From the NCBI GenBank assembly GCA_038746605.1, contig JBCDKM010000002.1, forward strand, positions 124,001-188,000: a stretch of DNA of 64,000 nucleotides, read 5' to 3'. The translations under genes were made by a program, and so were the position numbers. Position 1 is the first letter of the stretch. Each line of letters begins with the position of its first letter. The notes below the pieces were generated by a model that did no database searches, had not been told where the DNA came from, and worked only from the letters and a program-made list of their open reading frames with translations. Source of the DNA: Rubricoccus sp038746605 (GTDB lineage: Bacteria > Bacteroidota > Rhodothermia > Rhodothermales > Rubricoccaceae). Shown one piece after another: positions 44,246 to 52,908 of the stretch.

Positions 44246-45397
44246 ATGCAAGCACCCCCTCGCCCTCTCCAAATGGTCGACCTCCGCGCGGAGGTTGCCA
44301 GCCTGCGCGCCGACCTCGACGCCGCGCTCGCGGCCGTTCTCGACGCGACCGCCTTCGTGCGTGGACCCGTCGTCCGGCAGTTCGAAGCCGACCTCGGCAC
44401 CTACCTCTCCGGCCTGGACGACCGACAGCCCGAGGCGCACGTCATCTCCTGCGCCAACGGCACGGACGCGCTCCAGATCGCGCTCATGGCGCTGGACGTG
44501 GGGCCCGGCGACGAGGTGGTGTGCCCGTCGTTCACGTTCGTCGCCACCGCGGAGGCCGTCGCGCTGCTCGGCGCGAGGCCCGTGTTCTGCGACATCGAGC
44601 CGGAGACGTTCAACCTCGACCCCGCCCGCCTCGGTGACGTGCTGAGCGAGCGGACGAAGGCCGTCGTGCCCGTGCATCTCTTCGGCCAGATGGCCGACGT
44701 GGCCGCGATCCGCGCCGTGTGTGAGCCTCGCGGGATCCCCATCGTAGGCGACGCCGCGCAGGCCATCGGCGGCGTGCGCGACGGGGAGGCGGCCTGCCTC
44801 GCGAGCGACATCGGGACGCTCTCCTTTTACCCGTCCAAGAACCTCGGCGCCTACGGCGACGGCGGCGCGGTCGTGACGAAGGACGCGGCGCTGGCCGAGC
44901 GCATCCGGCGGATCGCCAACCACGGCGCGGCGCGGAAGTACTACCACACCGAGGTCGGCGTGAACTCGCGCCTGGACGCGATGCAGGCTGCCATCCTGGG
45001 CGTCAAGCTCCCGCACCTGCCCGGCTGGACGACCGCCCGCAGGCTCGCGGCGAGCCTCTACGATGACCACTTCCGCGAGGTCCCCGAGGTGGGCACCCCC
45101 ACGCGCGAGGTCGGCGCCCGGCACGTCTTCCACCAGTACACGCTTCGCGTCCAGAACCGGGACGAACTCAAAGACGCCCTTCGCGAGCGCGGCATCCCGA
45201 CGATGGTGTACTACCCGGAGCCCATCCACCTCATGCCCGCCTACTCGGACGGGGTCTCGCCGGGCAGCCTCCCGGAGACGGAGCGCGCCTGCCGCGAGGT
45301 GCTCTCCCTCCCGATGCACCCGCACCTCTCCCCCGCCGACGTGGCGTTCGTCGCGGAGACGGTAACGGAGTTGGCGTCCGAGCCTGTCGCCGTCTGA
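44246..45397 (+). CDS. DegT/DnrJ/EryC1-family sugar aminotransferase
   Basis: 383 residues, PLP fold type I. ISCANGTDALQIALMALDVG, GDEVVCPSFTFVATAEAVA, VGDAAQAIGG and the PLP-Lys motif SFYPSKNLGAYGDGGAVVTK are all clear. Family members aminate a keto sugar nucleotide; with the next gene (a Gfo/Idh/MocA dehydrogenase) it resembles the WbpE/WlbC step in making UDP-diamino-uronate sugars, but the substrate is inferred. Its stop overlaps the next start by one base (TGATG). Confidence 0.9.
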   Translation: MQAPPRPLQMVDLRAEVASLRADLDAALAAVLDATAFVRGPVVRQFEADLGTYLSGLDDRQPEAHVISCANGTDALQIALMALDVGPGDEVVCPSFTFVATAEAVALLGARPVFCDIEPETFNLDPARLGDVLSERTKAVVPVHLFGQMADVAAIRAVCEPRGIPIVGDAAQAIGGVRDGEAACLASDIGTLSFYPSKNLGAYGDGGAVVTKDAALAERIRRIANHGAARKYYHTEVGVNSRLDAMQAAILGVKLPHLPGWTTARRLAASLYDDHFREVPEVGTPTREVGARHVFHQYTLRVQNRDELKDALRERGIPTMVYYPEPIHLMPAYSDGVSPGSLPETERACREVLSLPMHPHLSPADVAFVAETVTELASEPVAV

Positions 45398-46434
45398 TGT
45401 CGTCCTTCGCCTACACCTCGCCCGTCCGGCTCGCGCAGATCGGTGTGGGCTACTGGGGGCGGAACCTGCTCCGCAACGCCGCCGCCATCCCTGGAGCCGA
45501 AATCGTGGCCGTGTGCGACCGGCGTGGCTCCGCACTGGACCTCGCGAGCCGCCTCGCGCCGCGCGCCCGCCAGACCGACGACGTGGATTCCGTCCTCGCC
45601 GACCCGTCTGTCGAGGCCGTTATCCTCGCGACTGAGACCCCCTCCCACGCCGACCTCGCGGCGCAGGCGCTGGAGGCGGGCAAGCACCTGTTCGTGGAAA
45701 AGCCGCTTGCGCAGAGCACAGAGGACGCCGCCCGGCTCGTCGCGCTGGCGGAGGTGCACGACCGGCGCCTGATGGTGGGGCACCTCCTCCGCTACCACCC
45801 GGCGTACCGGCACGTGGAACGCCTCGTGCGCGAGGGCGCGCTGGGCCAGATTCGCTACCTCTATAGCGTCCGCGTCAACCTCGGAATCGTGCGCGAGCGC
45901 GAGAACGCATTCGATAGCCTCGCGCCGCACGACCTCGCCATCGCCCTCGCGCTGATTCCCGGCAAGCCCGTCTCCGTCTCCGCCACCGGGCACGCCTACC
46001 TCCAGCCCGGAGGCCCCGAGGATGTGGTCTTCGCGAGCGTGACCTTCGAGGGCGGCGAGATCGCGCACCTCCACTGCTCCTGGTTGGACCCGCACAAGGT
46101 CCGCCGCACGACGGTCGTCGGCAGCGAGAAGATGGCCGTCGTGGACGACATGGCGGGCGCGGAGCCCGTCCGCATCTACGACAAGGGCGTCGGCGCGCCG
46201 CAAGCTGAGGGCCACGTACCCTACGCCGATGCGCTCAAGGTCCGCACGGGCGACGTACTGATCCCGCGTATCGACCGGGCCGAGCCGCTGCGGCTGGAGG
46301 TGGAGGAGTTCCTCGCGAGCGTTCGCGAGGGCCGCACGCCGCGCACGGACGGCCGCGAAGGTCTCGCCGTGGTGCGCCTGTTGGACGCTGCCCGCCAGTC
46401 CGTCGCCGAGGGCGGGGCGCCGGTCGCGGCCTGA
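45397..46434 (+). CDS. Gfo/Idh/MocA-family sugar-nucleotide dehydrogenase
   Basis: 345 residues. Rossmann start QIGVGYWGRNLLRNAAAIPG, then the catalytic HLFVEKPLAQ (EKP motif) and the C-terminal beta-sheet domain. Overlap with the aminotransferase suggests a two-step pathway, oxidation at C3 of a UDP-GlcNAc(A)-type sugar followed by amination, as with WbpB/WlbA and WbpE/WlbC. No acetyltransferase is next to them here. A palindrome starts 6 nt after the stop. Confidence 0.88.
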   Translation: MSSFAYTSPVRLAQIGVGYWGRNLLRNAAAIPGAEIVAVCDRRGSALDLASRLAPRARQTDDVDSVLADPSVEAVILATETPSHADLAAQALEAGKHLFVEKPLAQSTEDAARLVALAEVHDRRLMVGHLLRYHPAYRHVERLVREGALGQIRYLYSVRVNLGIVRERENAFDSLAPHDLAIALALIPGKPVSVSATGHAYLQPGGPEDVVFASVTFEGGEIAHLHCSWLDPHKVRRTTVVGSEKMAVVDDMAGAEPVRIYDKGVGAPQAEGHVPYADALKVRTGDVLIPRIDRAEPLRLEVEEFLASVREGRTPRTDGREGLAVVRLLDAARQSVAEGGAPVAA

Positions 46435-46440
46435 CCCCGT

Positions 46441-46474
46441 CCGCCTCGGCAGGTCCACGGAGGTACCGAGGCGG
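46441..46474. repeat. GCCTCGG palindrome, long-loop copy
   Basis: CCGCCTCGG (46441-46449) and CCGAGGCGG (46466-46474) around 16 nt, 6 nt after the stop codon of the dehydrogenase gene on the plus strand. Confidence 0.85.
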
Positions 46475-46564
46475 GCCGACACAGATTCGCGACGAGATCG
46501 CCGGGGCCGGTCCGCATCTCTGACGGTTCTCGCGCATAGGCGGACCGTCACCGCTCCCCCCGCC

Positions 46565-47884
46565 ATGCGCCGTTTGTTTCTCCTTTGCTTCCTCGCCTCG
46601 GGCGCGAGCGCTCAGGACTTTTCCGCCGTGGACGCGCTCATCGAGGACTCCCTCGCGCAGATGGGCGGAGGCGCCGCGCTGGTGGTCGTGCACGACGGCG
46701 AGGTCGTCTACCGTGCGGGGTACGGATCCATCACGCCCGAGACGCGCGTGGACATCGCCTCTGCGACCAAGTGGCTCTCCGGCGCTGCTCTCGCCACGCT
46801 GATCTCGGACGGCTCCCTCGCCGTGGACGATTCCCTCGCGATGTTCTTCCCGAGCCTGGAGGGCGAGATCCGATCCGTCACCATCGGCCAGTTGTTCTCG
46901 CACACGTCGGGGTTTCCGGGTGGATCCGGGCTGCAAGCCGCAGGGTGCATTCTGAACCGACTGATTACGCTCGGCACCTGCGCGCGGCGCATCCTCGACG
47001 ACGGTCTCGCGATCCCACCCGGCAGTGGGTTCGACTACGGGGGTACCTCCATGCACGTCGCGGGGCACATCGCGGAACTCGTCACCGGTCAGACCTGGGG
47101 CGACCTCTTCGACGCGCGACTCGCGGCCCCGCTCGGCATGACCGTGACCTGGAACGACGACCGAAACCCGCGCGTGGCGGGGGGCGCGACCACCTCCGCG
47201 AATGATCTCGCGACATTCCTCCAGATGCTCCTCGCGGGCGGAGTGCACGAGGGTCAGCAGATCCTTTCAGAGGAGGCGATTGGGGCGCTTCTCGCCGACC
47301 AGACTGGCGGCGCTCCGATCCTCTCCTCGCCGTACGAACCCTATGCGGCGCAGTACGCCCAGCTACCACCCGTGGAGTCCATCCGCTACGGGCTCGGGGT
47401 CTGGCGCGAGGCCACCGCGTCCGATGGCTCCCTCCGCCTCGCGTCGTCTCCGGGCGCCTTCGGCACCGCACCGTGGATCGATCTGGAGGCGGGGATCGGC
47501 GCGGTCCTGCTCGTGGACGACCGCCTACCGGATGTCATCGGGACGTACCTGGCACTGCAGCCGCTCGTGCGAGACGCCCTGGGTGTGACCGTGATCTCGG
47601 AGGCGGCTCCCGAGCCCCGCTCGCTGTCCGTGCGGGCCCCGTGGCCGAACCCTGTCCGCCATCGCGCGGCTGTGCGGTTCTCTCTCGCCACTCCCGAGGA
47701 GGTTCTCATCGCGCTCTACGACGCCACCGGGCGCCGCGTCCGGGTTCTCGCGAGCGGCTCTCGCGAGGCGGGCGACCATCGCGTCTGGGTCCGCGCGCGG
47801 GGCTTGGCGCCGGGCGTCTACCGGGTCGTGGTGCGGGCGGGAGACGAAACGGCCGTGCGCGCCTTTGCGGTGGCCGGACGCTGA
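46565..47884 (+). CDS. Serine beta-lactamase-like hydrolase with T9SS sorting domain
   Basis: 439 residues. Signal peptide (LFLLCFLASGASAQ). The class C beta-lactamase/penicillin-binding-like domain has the active SATK tetrad (Ser66, Lys69), a FDYGGTSMH motif where YxN would be, and SPGAFGTAPW near the C-terminal end of the fold (a deviant HxG). The last ~85 residues are a T9SS type-A sorting domain (APWPNPVRHRAAVRFSL, IALYDATGRRV, GVYRVVVRAGDETAVRAFAV). Probably a cell-surface or released peptidase or esterase; beta-lactamase activity itself is not shown. Confidence 0.88.
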   Translation: MRRLFLLCFLASGASAQDFSAVDALIEDSLAQMGGGAALVVVHDGEVVYRAGYGSITPETRVDIASATKWLSGAALATLISDGSLAVDDSLAMFFPSLEGEIRSVTIGQLFSHTSGFPGGSGLQAAGCILNRLITLGTCARRILDDGLAIPPGSGFDYGGTSMHVAGHIAELVTGQTWGDLFDARLAAPLGMTVTWNDDRNPRVAGGATTSANDLATFLQMLLAGGVHEGQQILSEEAIGALLADQTGGAPILSSPYEPYAAQYAQLPPVESIRYGLGVWREATASDGSLRLASSPGAFGTAPWIDLEAGIGAVLLVDDRLPDVIGTYLALQPLVRDALGVTVISEAAPEPRSLSVRAPWPNPVRHRAAVRFSLATPEEVLIALYDATGRRVRVLASGSREAGDHRVWVRARGLAPGVYRVVVRAGDETAVRAFAVAGR

Positions 47885-47886
47885 CT

Positions 47887-47904
47887 CTCGGCACCGAGGT
47901 GGGC
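47887..47904. repeat. GCCTCGG palindrome, partial
   Basis: Only CTCGG / CCGAGGTGGGC remains. It begins 3 nt after a stop and lies between convergent genes. Confidence 0.5.
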
Positions 47905-47915
47905 GGGGCGATGGT

Positions 47916-48896
47916 CTAGCTCAGAAGCGCCGTCAGTTGGAGAAGGTCGTAGTCCACGTCCTTCTTGCGGCCCCAGACATTGCGGATGGGCGTCAGCTTG
48001 GTGTCGCTGTTGACGATGCCGACCATCACGCCCGTGTGTCCTTCCAGGAGCGCCTCCACGGCGGCGTTGCCGAGACGAGAGGCGAGCACGCGGTCGCGAG
48101 CCGTCGGGCTGCCGCCACGCTGGACGTGGCCGAGCACAGTCACGCGCGTGTCGATGGCGTCGAACGCGGCATCCTCCTTCAGGGCCTCCGCGATCTTCTG
48201 CGCACCGCCCAGTTCCTCACCCTCCGCTACCACGACGATGCTCGACCGGTTGTGACTCGACATCAGCGAGTGGATGCGCTCTTTGATCTTCTCCATGTCG
48301 GTGAGCATCTCCGGGATCAGCACCAACTCCGCGCCGCCGCCGATGCCGCACGAGAGCGCGATGAAGCCAGTGTCGCGGCCCATCACCTCGATCAGGAAGA
48401 GGCGGTCGTGCGCGTCCGCCGTGTCCCGGATCTTGTCGATGGACTCCAGCGCGGTGTTGAGCGCCGAGTCGTAGCCGATGGTCTCGTCCGTGCCCCAGAG
48501 GTCGTTGTCGATGGTCCCGGGACAGCCGACGACCGCGATGCCGTGCTCTTCCGAGAGCCGCGTCGCGCCCTCCAGCGTACCATCCCCGCCGATGGCGACG
48601 AGCGCGTCCACACCGAAGCGGCGGAGCTGCTCGGCGGCCTGCTCGCGCCCCTCCTTCGTGCGGAAGGCCTCAGAGCGAGCGCTCTTCAGGATGGTGCCGC
48701 CCTGTTGCAGGATGTTCGAGACCGACTGGCGGTCCATCTCCACGAAGTCGCCGTCGATCATCCCGGCGTAGCCTCGGCGGATGCCGACGACTTCCAGGCC
48801 TTCGGCAATCGCGCGGCGGACGGCGGCGCGGATGCAGGCGTTCATGCCGGGGGAGTCGCCGCCGGAGGTGAACACGCCGATTCGGGAAAGCTCCAT
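47916..48896 (-). CDS. pfkA: 6-phosphofructokinase
   Basis: 326 residues. Phosphorylates fructose-6-phosphate at the first committed step of glycolysis. GVFTSGGDSPGMNACIRAAV binds ATP, CPGTIDNDLWGTDETIGYDS holds the catalytic TIDND Asp and EVMGRDTGFIAL the substrate site. VLGHVQRGGSPTARDRVLAS is also conserved. The Gly in the GGDGTLE motif points to ATP, not PPi, as phosphate donor, because PPi-dependent enzymes usually carry GGDDS. No operon partners. Confidence 0.95.
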   Translation of the reverse strand: MELSRIGVFTSGGDSPGMNACIRAAVRRAIAEGLEVVGIRRGYAGMIDGDFVEMDRQSVSNILQQGGTILKSARSEAFRTKEGREQAAEQLRRFGVDALVAIGGDGTLEGATRLSEEHGIAVVGCPGTIDNDLWGTDETIGYDSALNTALESIDKIRDTADAHDRLFLIEVMGRDTGFIALSCGIGGGAELVLIPEMLTDMEKIKERIHSLMSSHNRSSIVVVAEGEELGGAQKIAEALKEDAAFDAIDTRVTVLGHVQRGGSPTARDRVLASRLGNAAVEALLEGHTGVMVGIVNSDTKLTPIRNVWGRKKDVDYDLLQLTALLS

Positions 48897-48983
48897 GGGG
48901 AGGGAAGGGAAACGTGGGACTCGGAGCCGACAGTTTACCGATGCCTCTAGCCCGTGCCCATCACGGGAGCGTCATGCGGGGAG

Positions 48984-49032
48984 CCCCGCCTCGGTCGTCT
49001 CACGGCCCTACCCCCGATGGTGCCGAGGCGGG
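48984..49032. repeat. GCCTCGG palindrome, 28-nt loop
   Basis: CCGCCTCGG (48986-48994) and CCGAGGCGG (49023-49031), 6 nt beyond the DUF1460 stop codon. Confidence 0.82.
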
Positions 49033-49037
49033 CGAGG

Positions 49038-50009
49038 TCAGCCACCCACAGACGCCTCGCGCGGATCCAGCGGACGCGCCACGACCACGCCGATCTGGCT
49101 CCGAACACCTTGCACGTAGCTCTCCAGGTCGTTCGAGACTGTGACCTGCTTCGAGGTGAGCGAGGCGTGCATGAACCCGGTGCGAGCGTCTGTTTTGTGG
49201 ACGAAGCCGGTGTGCGTCACGTCAAGCCCGCCGATGTCCGTGGCGGTCGCGATGATGTCGCCGGGCTGGAGCATCGCGTAAGCCTCCGCGATGCGGTCCT
49301 GCGGGATGTAGAACAGCTTCACATCGGCGAGGCCGGCCTCCATGTCCACGATGCAGGCGTAGGTCTCGTCGTCAGTTTCCAGCTTCGGGTAGGCGTCGCG
49401 GTGCCCACTCATGAAGTTGATCTGCTTGTCGAAGCGCTCGCCGCCTGCCTCCAGCGTCACGTTGCGGAGCATCCCGCGCGCCTCGTTGTCGTGGATCCAC
49501 TCCGAGAAGTAGTGGAGGCGTGAGCAGTAGGATCCCATCTCGCCATCGCGGTAGCGCATGCGCGCCACGCGGCCGACGTAGCCCTCGTAGCTCGCGTCGC
49601 CCGTCGCGATGCCCTCCGCGAGCGCGAGCACGTTCTCGATGTAGAGCACGCAGTCGAACGCGCGCAGCGTCACGACGAGCGTCTCCTCCTCGGGCTCGTC
49701 CAGCAGCCCGTCCGCGTACGGCTGGCCGATGAGTGCCTCGCCCACCCGCTGCACCAGCGCACCGTACGGGAGGCTTGCCCACCCGTCGGCGGCGGCTTTC
49801 TCGTGGATGGAGGCGAAGAGCCGAGCGGTCTCGGCGTCAGGCTCGGCCACCAGCGTGTCGGCGGGCGAGAGGTCGGAGGGGCCGACAGTCGTGCTTACCG
49901 ACGCAACCGCCGGGCGAGCAGACGCCACGTCCGGCTCCGCGCATCCTGGGAGAGCAGGCACGAGGGCCACGAAGAGCGCGAGGACGAAGGGCACGGGCGG
50001 AGCAGGCAT
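49038..50009 (-). CDS. DUF1460-family amidase-like lipoprotein
   Basis: 323 residues from the ATG at 50009. Signal with lipobox (ALVPALPGC, ~Cys20). The NlpC/P60-like core has the Cys of LRAFDCVLYIENVLALAEG and His in GLDVTHTGFVHKTD, with HYFSEWIHDNEARGML in between. This is the DUF1460 pattern, some members of which are N-acetylmuramoyl-L-alanine amidases in Bacteroidota. Thus this window encodes two different candidate peptidoglycan amidases (see 20271-20948). Confidence 0.85.
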   Translation of the reverse strand: MPAPPVPFVLALFVALVPALPGCAEPDVASARPAVASVSTTVGPSDLSPADTLVAEPDAETARLFASIHEKAAADGWASLPYGALVQRVGEALIGQPYADGLLDEPEEETLVVTLRAFDCVLYIENVLALAEGIATGDASYEGYVGRVARMRYRDGEMGSYCSRLHYFSEWIHDNEARGMLRNVTLEAGGERFDKQINFMSGHRDAYPKLETDDETYACIVDMEAGLADVKLFYIPQDRIAEAYAMLQPGDIIATATDIGGLDVTHTGFVHKTDARTGFMHASLTSKQVTVSNDLESYVQGVRSQIGVVVARPLDPREASVGG

Positions 50010-50097
50010 GGGGCCGAAGCTAGACTCGGTCACAACGCGCGAGTCGGGAAGACGGTGCCTTTGGATGGGGACTGTGGGCAGACGCCTCCCCGCCCTG

Positions 50098-50118
50098 CCC
50101 GCCTCGGCACCGAGGCGG
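50098..50118. repeat. GCCTCGG palindrome upstream of the DUF1460 gene
   Basis: CCCGCCTCGG / CCGAGGCGGAC, in the 185-nt gap between aat and the DUF1460 gene on the minus strand; it is 76 nt past the aat stop. Confidence 0.82.
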
Positions 50119-50194
50119 ACGTGGACGCGAGTGCGAGACGCGGGAGATCCGAGTTGGATGGGACTCGTCCACGGCTGCATCTCGTATTCCGTGC

Positions 50195-50806
50195 CTACGC
50201 CGCCACCGCGTCCCGTGCCGTCCAGTTGCCCACCTCGTCCAGAGCACTCGCGAGCCGCCGCTCATAGACCTCGCGAGGAATCTCGACGGCGCCCATCCGC
50301 GCGAGATGGTCGGTCTGCATCTGGATATCGAGGAGTGTGAACCCTCCCGCCCGGAGACGGTCCACGAGGTGCACGAGCGCCACTTTGGAGGCGTCCGTCT
50401 CACGGCTGAACATGCTCTCCCCGAAGAAGGCACCGCCGAGACGCACGCCGTACAGGCCCCCTGCCAGTTCCGCATCCGCGTTCCAGCACTCCACAGAGTG
50501 CGCATACCCTGCGCGATGCAGAGCCGTGTAGGCCCAGCGGATCTCGTCCGAGATCCACGTCTCCTCGCGCCCCGGCGCAGGGGCCGCACATGCCGCGATC
50601 ACACGTTCGAAGGCCCGGTCCACGGTCACGGTGAAGGTCTTGCGCCGGATGCGCTGACGCAGGCTGCGCGAGACGCGGAGTCCATCGAGCGGCAAAACGG
50701 CGCGAGGATCCGGCGCGTACCAGTAGATCCGGTTCCCATCATCCGGATCGGCCATCGGGAAGAGGCCCGCGCGGTAGGCGTGGAGCAGAACGGAGGGACG
50801 GAGCAC
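50195..50806 (-). CDS. aat: Leucyl/phenylalanyl-tRNA-protein transferase
   Basis: 203 residues. Adds Leu or Phe from aminoacyl-tRNA to proteins with N-terminal Lys/Arg, marking them for ClpS/ClpAP. The family pattern is clear: AYRAGLFPMAD, WYAPDPRAVLPLDGLRVSRS, AYTALHRAGYAHSVECWNAD, GGLYGVRLGGAFFGESMFSR, VALVHLVDRLRAGGFTLLD. The start is taken as GTG at 50806 (VLRPSVLLHAYR), since the upstream frame is antisense to the biotin-carrier gene. Confidence 0.93.
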   Translation of the reverse strand: MLRPSVLLHAYRAGLFPMADPDDGNRIYWYAPDPRAVLPLDGLRVSRSLRQRIRRKTFTVTVDRAFERVIAACAAPAPGREETWISDEIRWAYTALHRAGYAHSVECWNADAELAGGLYGVRLGGAFFGESMFSRETDASKVALVHLVDRLRAGGFTLLDIQMQTDHLARMGAVEIPREVYERRLASALDEVGNWTARDAVAA

Positions 50807-50875
50807 AGATCGGGGTGGGGCTGACGGGAAAGTCTGGCTCCCAGGGCTCAGGCGCAAGCCGAGCCCCCGCCCCGG

Positions 50876-50883
50876 TATCTTTG
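50876..50883 (+). promoter_or_regulatory. Bacteroidota -7 element 5 nt before the biotin-carrier start
   Basis: TATCTTTG matches TAnnTTTG. Its distance to the ATG at 50889 predicts a transcript that starts at or very near the A of the initiation codon. Confidence 0.6.
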
Positions 50884-50888
50884 CGTCC

Positions 50889-51392
50889 ATGTCCCAGACC
50901 CTCCAGGCCCGCGTCGGCGACCAGACGTTCACTCTCACGCGCGAGGGCGACACGCTCCTCCTCAACGGCGAGCCCCTCGATGTGCGCGTCACGCACCTCG
51001 ATGACCACACGCTCCTGCTCGTGATCGACGGCAAGCCGCAGACCGTCTTCATCGAGGATGACGAGGGCGGCGACGTCATCGCGACGGTCAACGGCAAGCG
51101 GATCCCGGTCGCGATCAAGACCGAGACCGATCTGCTCCTGGAACGGTTCGGCCTGGAGGCCGACGCAGGCTCTGCCGATCGCGAGGTGCGGGCCCCCATG
51201 CCTGGCCTGGTCCTTCGCGTGCTCGTCGCACCTGGCGATGAGGTAGAGGCCGGTCAGGGCGTCGCCGTGCTGGAGGCGATGAAGATGGAAAACGAACTCA
51301 AGGCAGCCGCGAGCGGGACCGTCGCGGCGGTGCACGCCGAGGCAGGAGCGGCTGTCGGGAAGAACGACCTGCTAGTGGAACTGGCCGAGTAG
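50889..51392 (+). CDS. Biotin carboxyl carrier-type protein
   Basis: 167 residues. The C-terminal biotinyl domain (~95-167) has the biotin site Lys in LEAMKMENELKAAASGTV. The N-terminal ~90 residues are beta-rich (VGDQTFTLTREGDTLLLNGE). Such stand-alone carriers serve propionyl-CoA/acyl-CoA carboxylases or methylmalonyl-CoA or oxaloacetate decarboxylases. No carboxylase subunits are nearby, so the enzyme it serves is unknown. Confidence 0.88.
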   Translation: MSQTLQARVGDQTFTLTREGDTLLLNGEPLDVRVTHLDDHTLLLVIDGKPQTVFIEDDEGGDVIATVNGKRIPVAIKTETDLLLERFGLEADAGSADREVRAPMPGLVLRVLVAPGDEVEAGQGVAVLEAMKMENELKAAASGTVAAVHAEAGAAVGKNDLLVELAE

Positions 51393-51394
51393 CC

Positions 51395-51414
51395 CCGCCT
51401 CGGGACCGAGGCGG
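51395..51414. repeat. GCCTCGG palindrome right after the biotin-carrier stop
   Basis: CCGCCTCGG / CCGAGGCGG, starting 2 nt after the TAG at 51390-51392. Confidence 0.85.
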
Positions 51415-51476
51415 AGGGAGCCGCCCGGCGGCCGGACACCCTTCGGTACAGGACCGCGACCATTTGGAGATATTCT

Positions 51477-51509
51477 CTACTCAGGATCTGAACACCTCCC
51501 GCCGATCCT
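51477..51509 (+). promoter_or_regulatory. CTACCC-N5-CTGAAC box 1, upstream of peroxidase operon
   Basis: CTACTC (51477-51482), 5 nt, CTGAAC (51488-51493), 10 nt, GATCCT (51504-51509). The second half-site ends 41 nt before the TTG start at 51535. Likely controls the peroxidase-regulator-kinase operon. Confidence 0.7.
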
Positions 51510-51534
51510 CTACCGACCGCTTTCCCCCCGCCTC

Positions 51535-52908
51535 TTGATCCGTCTCGTCAGCCTTCTCGTTGCCTCGGTCGTCATCATCGGGACCGCCTTCACCGTTCGC
51601 CTCAGCGGCACGCCGGTCCTCCCGGGGACGCCGTATGACTACGACGGCATCGCGCTTCCGACCTACCTGGACGTACCGCCCATCCGAGCCGAGGACAATA
51701 CGCCCGCGAACAACCCGATCACAGACGAAGGCGCGACACTCGGACGCGTTCTCTTCTACGACACGCGGCTCTCGGCCAACGAGACCATCTCCTGCGGGTC
51801 GTGCCATCTCCAGGATCGCGGGTTCTCCGATCCGGCACAGTTCAGCCGTGGATTCGAGGGGGGCTTGACCGGGCGCAACTCGATGGGCCTGGCCTTCTCG
51901 CGGTACTACGAGAACGGGCACTTCTTCTGGGACGAGCGCGCCGCGACGCTCGAAGATCAGGTGCTCATGCCCATCCAAGACGGGGTCGAGATGGGCATGA
52001 CGCTGGGGCAGGTGACGGCCCGTCTGGAAGCCACCGACTTTTACGGGGACCTCTTTGAGGACGCCTTCGGCACATCGGAGATCACCTCCGAGCGCGTATC
52101 TCGCGCGCTCGCGCAGTTCGTTCGCTCCATCGTCTCGCCGAACTCGCGCTACGACGTGGGGCGCCAGCAGCAGGGAGGCCCGCCTGGACAGCCCGTACCC
52201 GGTCTGACAGCGCAGGAGAACCACGGGCTCGAGCTCTTCTTCGGCGCGCGCGCGCTATGCTCCCGATGCCACAGTGGCGACCTCTTCATCGGTGATGAGC
52301 CCCGCAACATCGGCCTCGACCCCATCGCCGCCGACGAGGGCGCAGGCGGGGGACGCTTCAAGATCGGCTCTCTCCGCAACGTCGAGCTGACGGCGCCCTA
52401 CATGCACGACGGCCGCTTCGCGACGCTAGAGGGCGTCGTCGATCACTACTCGATTGGCATCCAGGACACCCCAGACCTGGACGACCGCCTGCGAGGGCCG
52501 GACGGTCGGCCGATCCGGCCCCGCTTCACGCCGCAGGAACGCGCAGCGCTCGTGGCGTTCCTCCAGACGCTGACCGACGAGAGCCTCGCGACCGATCCCC
52601 GCTGGTCCGACCCGTTCGCGATCCCGACGACCGTTGAGCCTCCGGCCGGGAGCGCAGAGTTGAGCCTCGCCGGTCCCAACCCGGTGCGCGGCCGGACGGC
52701 CTTCCGCGTGACGCTCGCCGTTCCCGGCCCCGTCCGCCTCGCGGTCTACGATGGGCAGGGTCGCCTCGTCGCCACCCTCCTCGATGGCACCGAGGCGGGC
52801 GAGGTCGTCGCAGAGTGGGACGCCTCGGGCCTCGCCGCCGGGCTCTACCTCGTCCGCCTGGAGGCTGCCGGAACCGCCGTCGTCCGTCCCGTCAGCGTTC
52901 TCCGCTAG
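51535..52908 (+). CDS. Di-haem cytochrome-c peroxidase family protein with T9SS sorting domain
   Basis: 457 residues. TTG start at 51535, just after box 1; MIRLVSLLVASVVIIGTAFT is a signal-type helix. Two CxxCH haem sites: CGSCH (87-91) and CSRCH (242-246), with the late Met-loop region FKIGSLRNVELTAPYMHDGR typical of the CCP/MauG superfamily. The final ~80 residues are a T9SS type-A domain (AGPNPVRGRTAFRVTLA, LAVYDGQGRLVATLL, GLYLVRLEAAG). It would reduce hydrogen peroxide or modify a partner outside the outer membrane. Ends one base into the response-regulator start (TAGTG). Confidence 0.92.
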   Translation: MIRLVSLLVASVVIIGTAFTVRLSGTPVLPGTPYDYDGIALPTYLDVPPIRAEDNTPANNPITDEGATLGRVLFYDTRLSANETISCGSCHLQDRGFSDPAQFSRGFEGGLTGRNSMGLAFSRYYENGHFFWDERAATLEDQVLMPIQDGVEMGMTLGQVTARLEATDFYGDLFEDAFGTSEITSERVSRALAQFVRSIVSPNSRYDVGRQQQGGPPGQPVPGLTAQENHGLELFFGARALCSRCHSGDLFIGDEPRNIGLDPIAADEGAGGGRFKIGSLRNVELTAPYMHDGRFATLEGVVDHYSIGIQDTPDLDDRLRGPDGRPIRPRFTPQERAALVAFLQTLTDESLATDPRWSDPFAIPTTVEPPAGSAELSLAGPNPVRGRTAFRVTLAVPGPVRLAVYDGQGRLVATLLDGTEAGEVVAEWDASGLAAGLYLVRLEAAGTAVVRPVSVLR

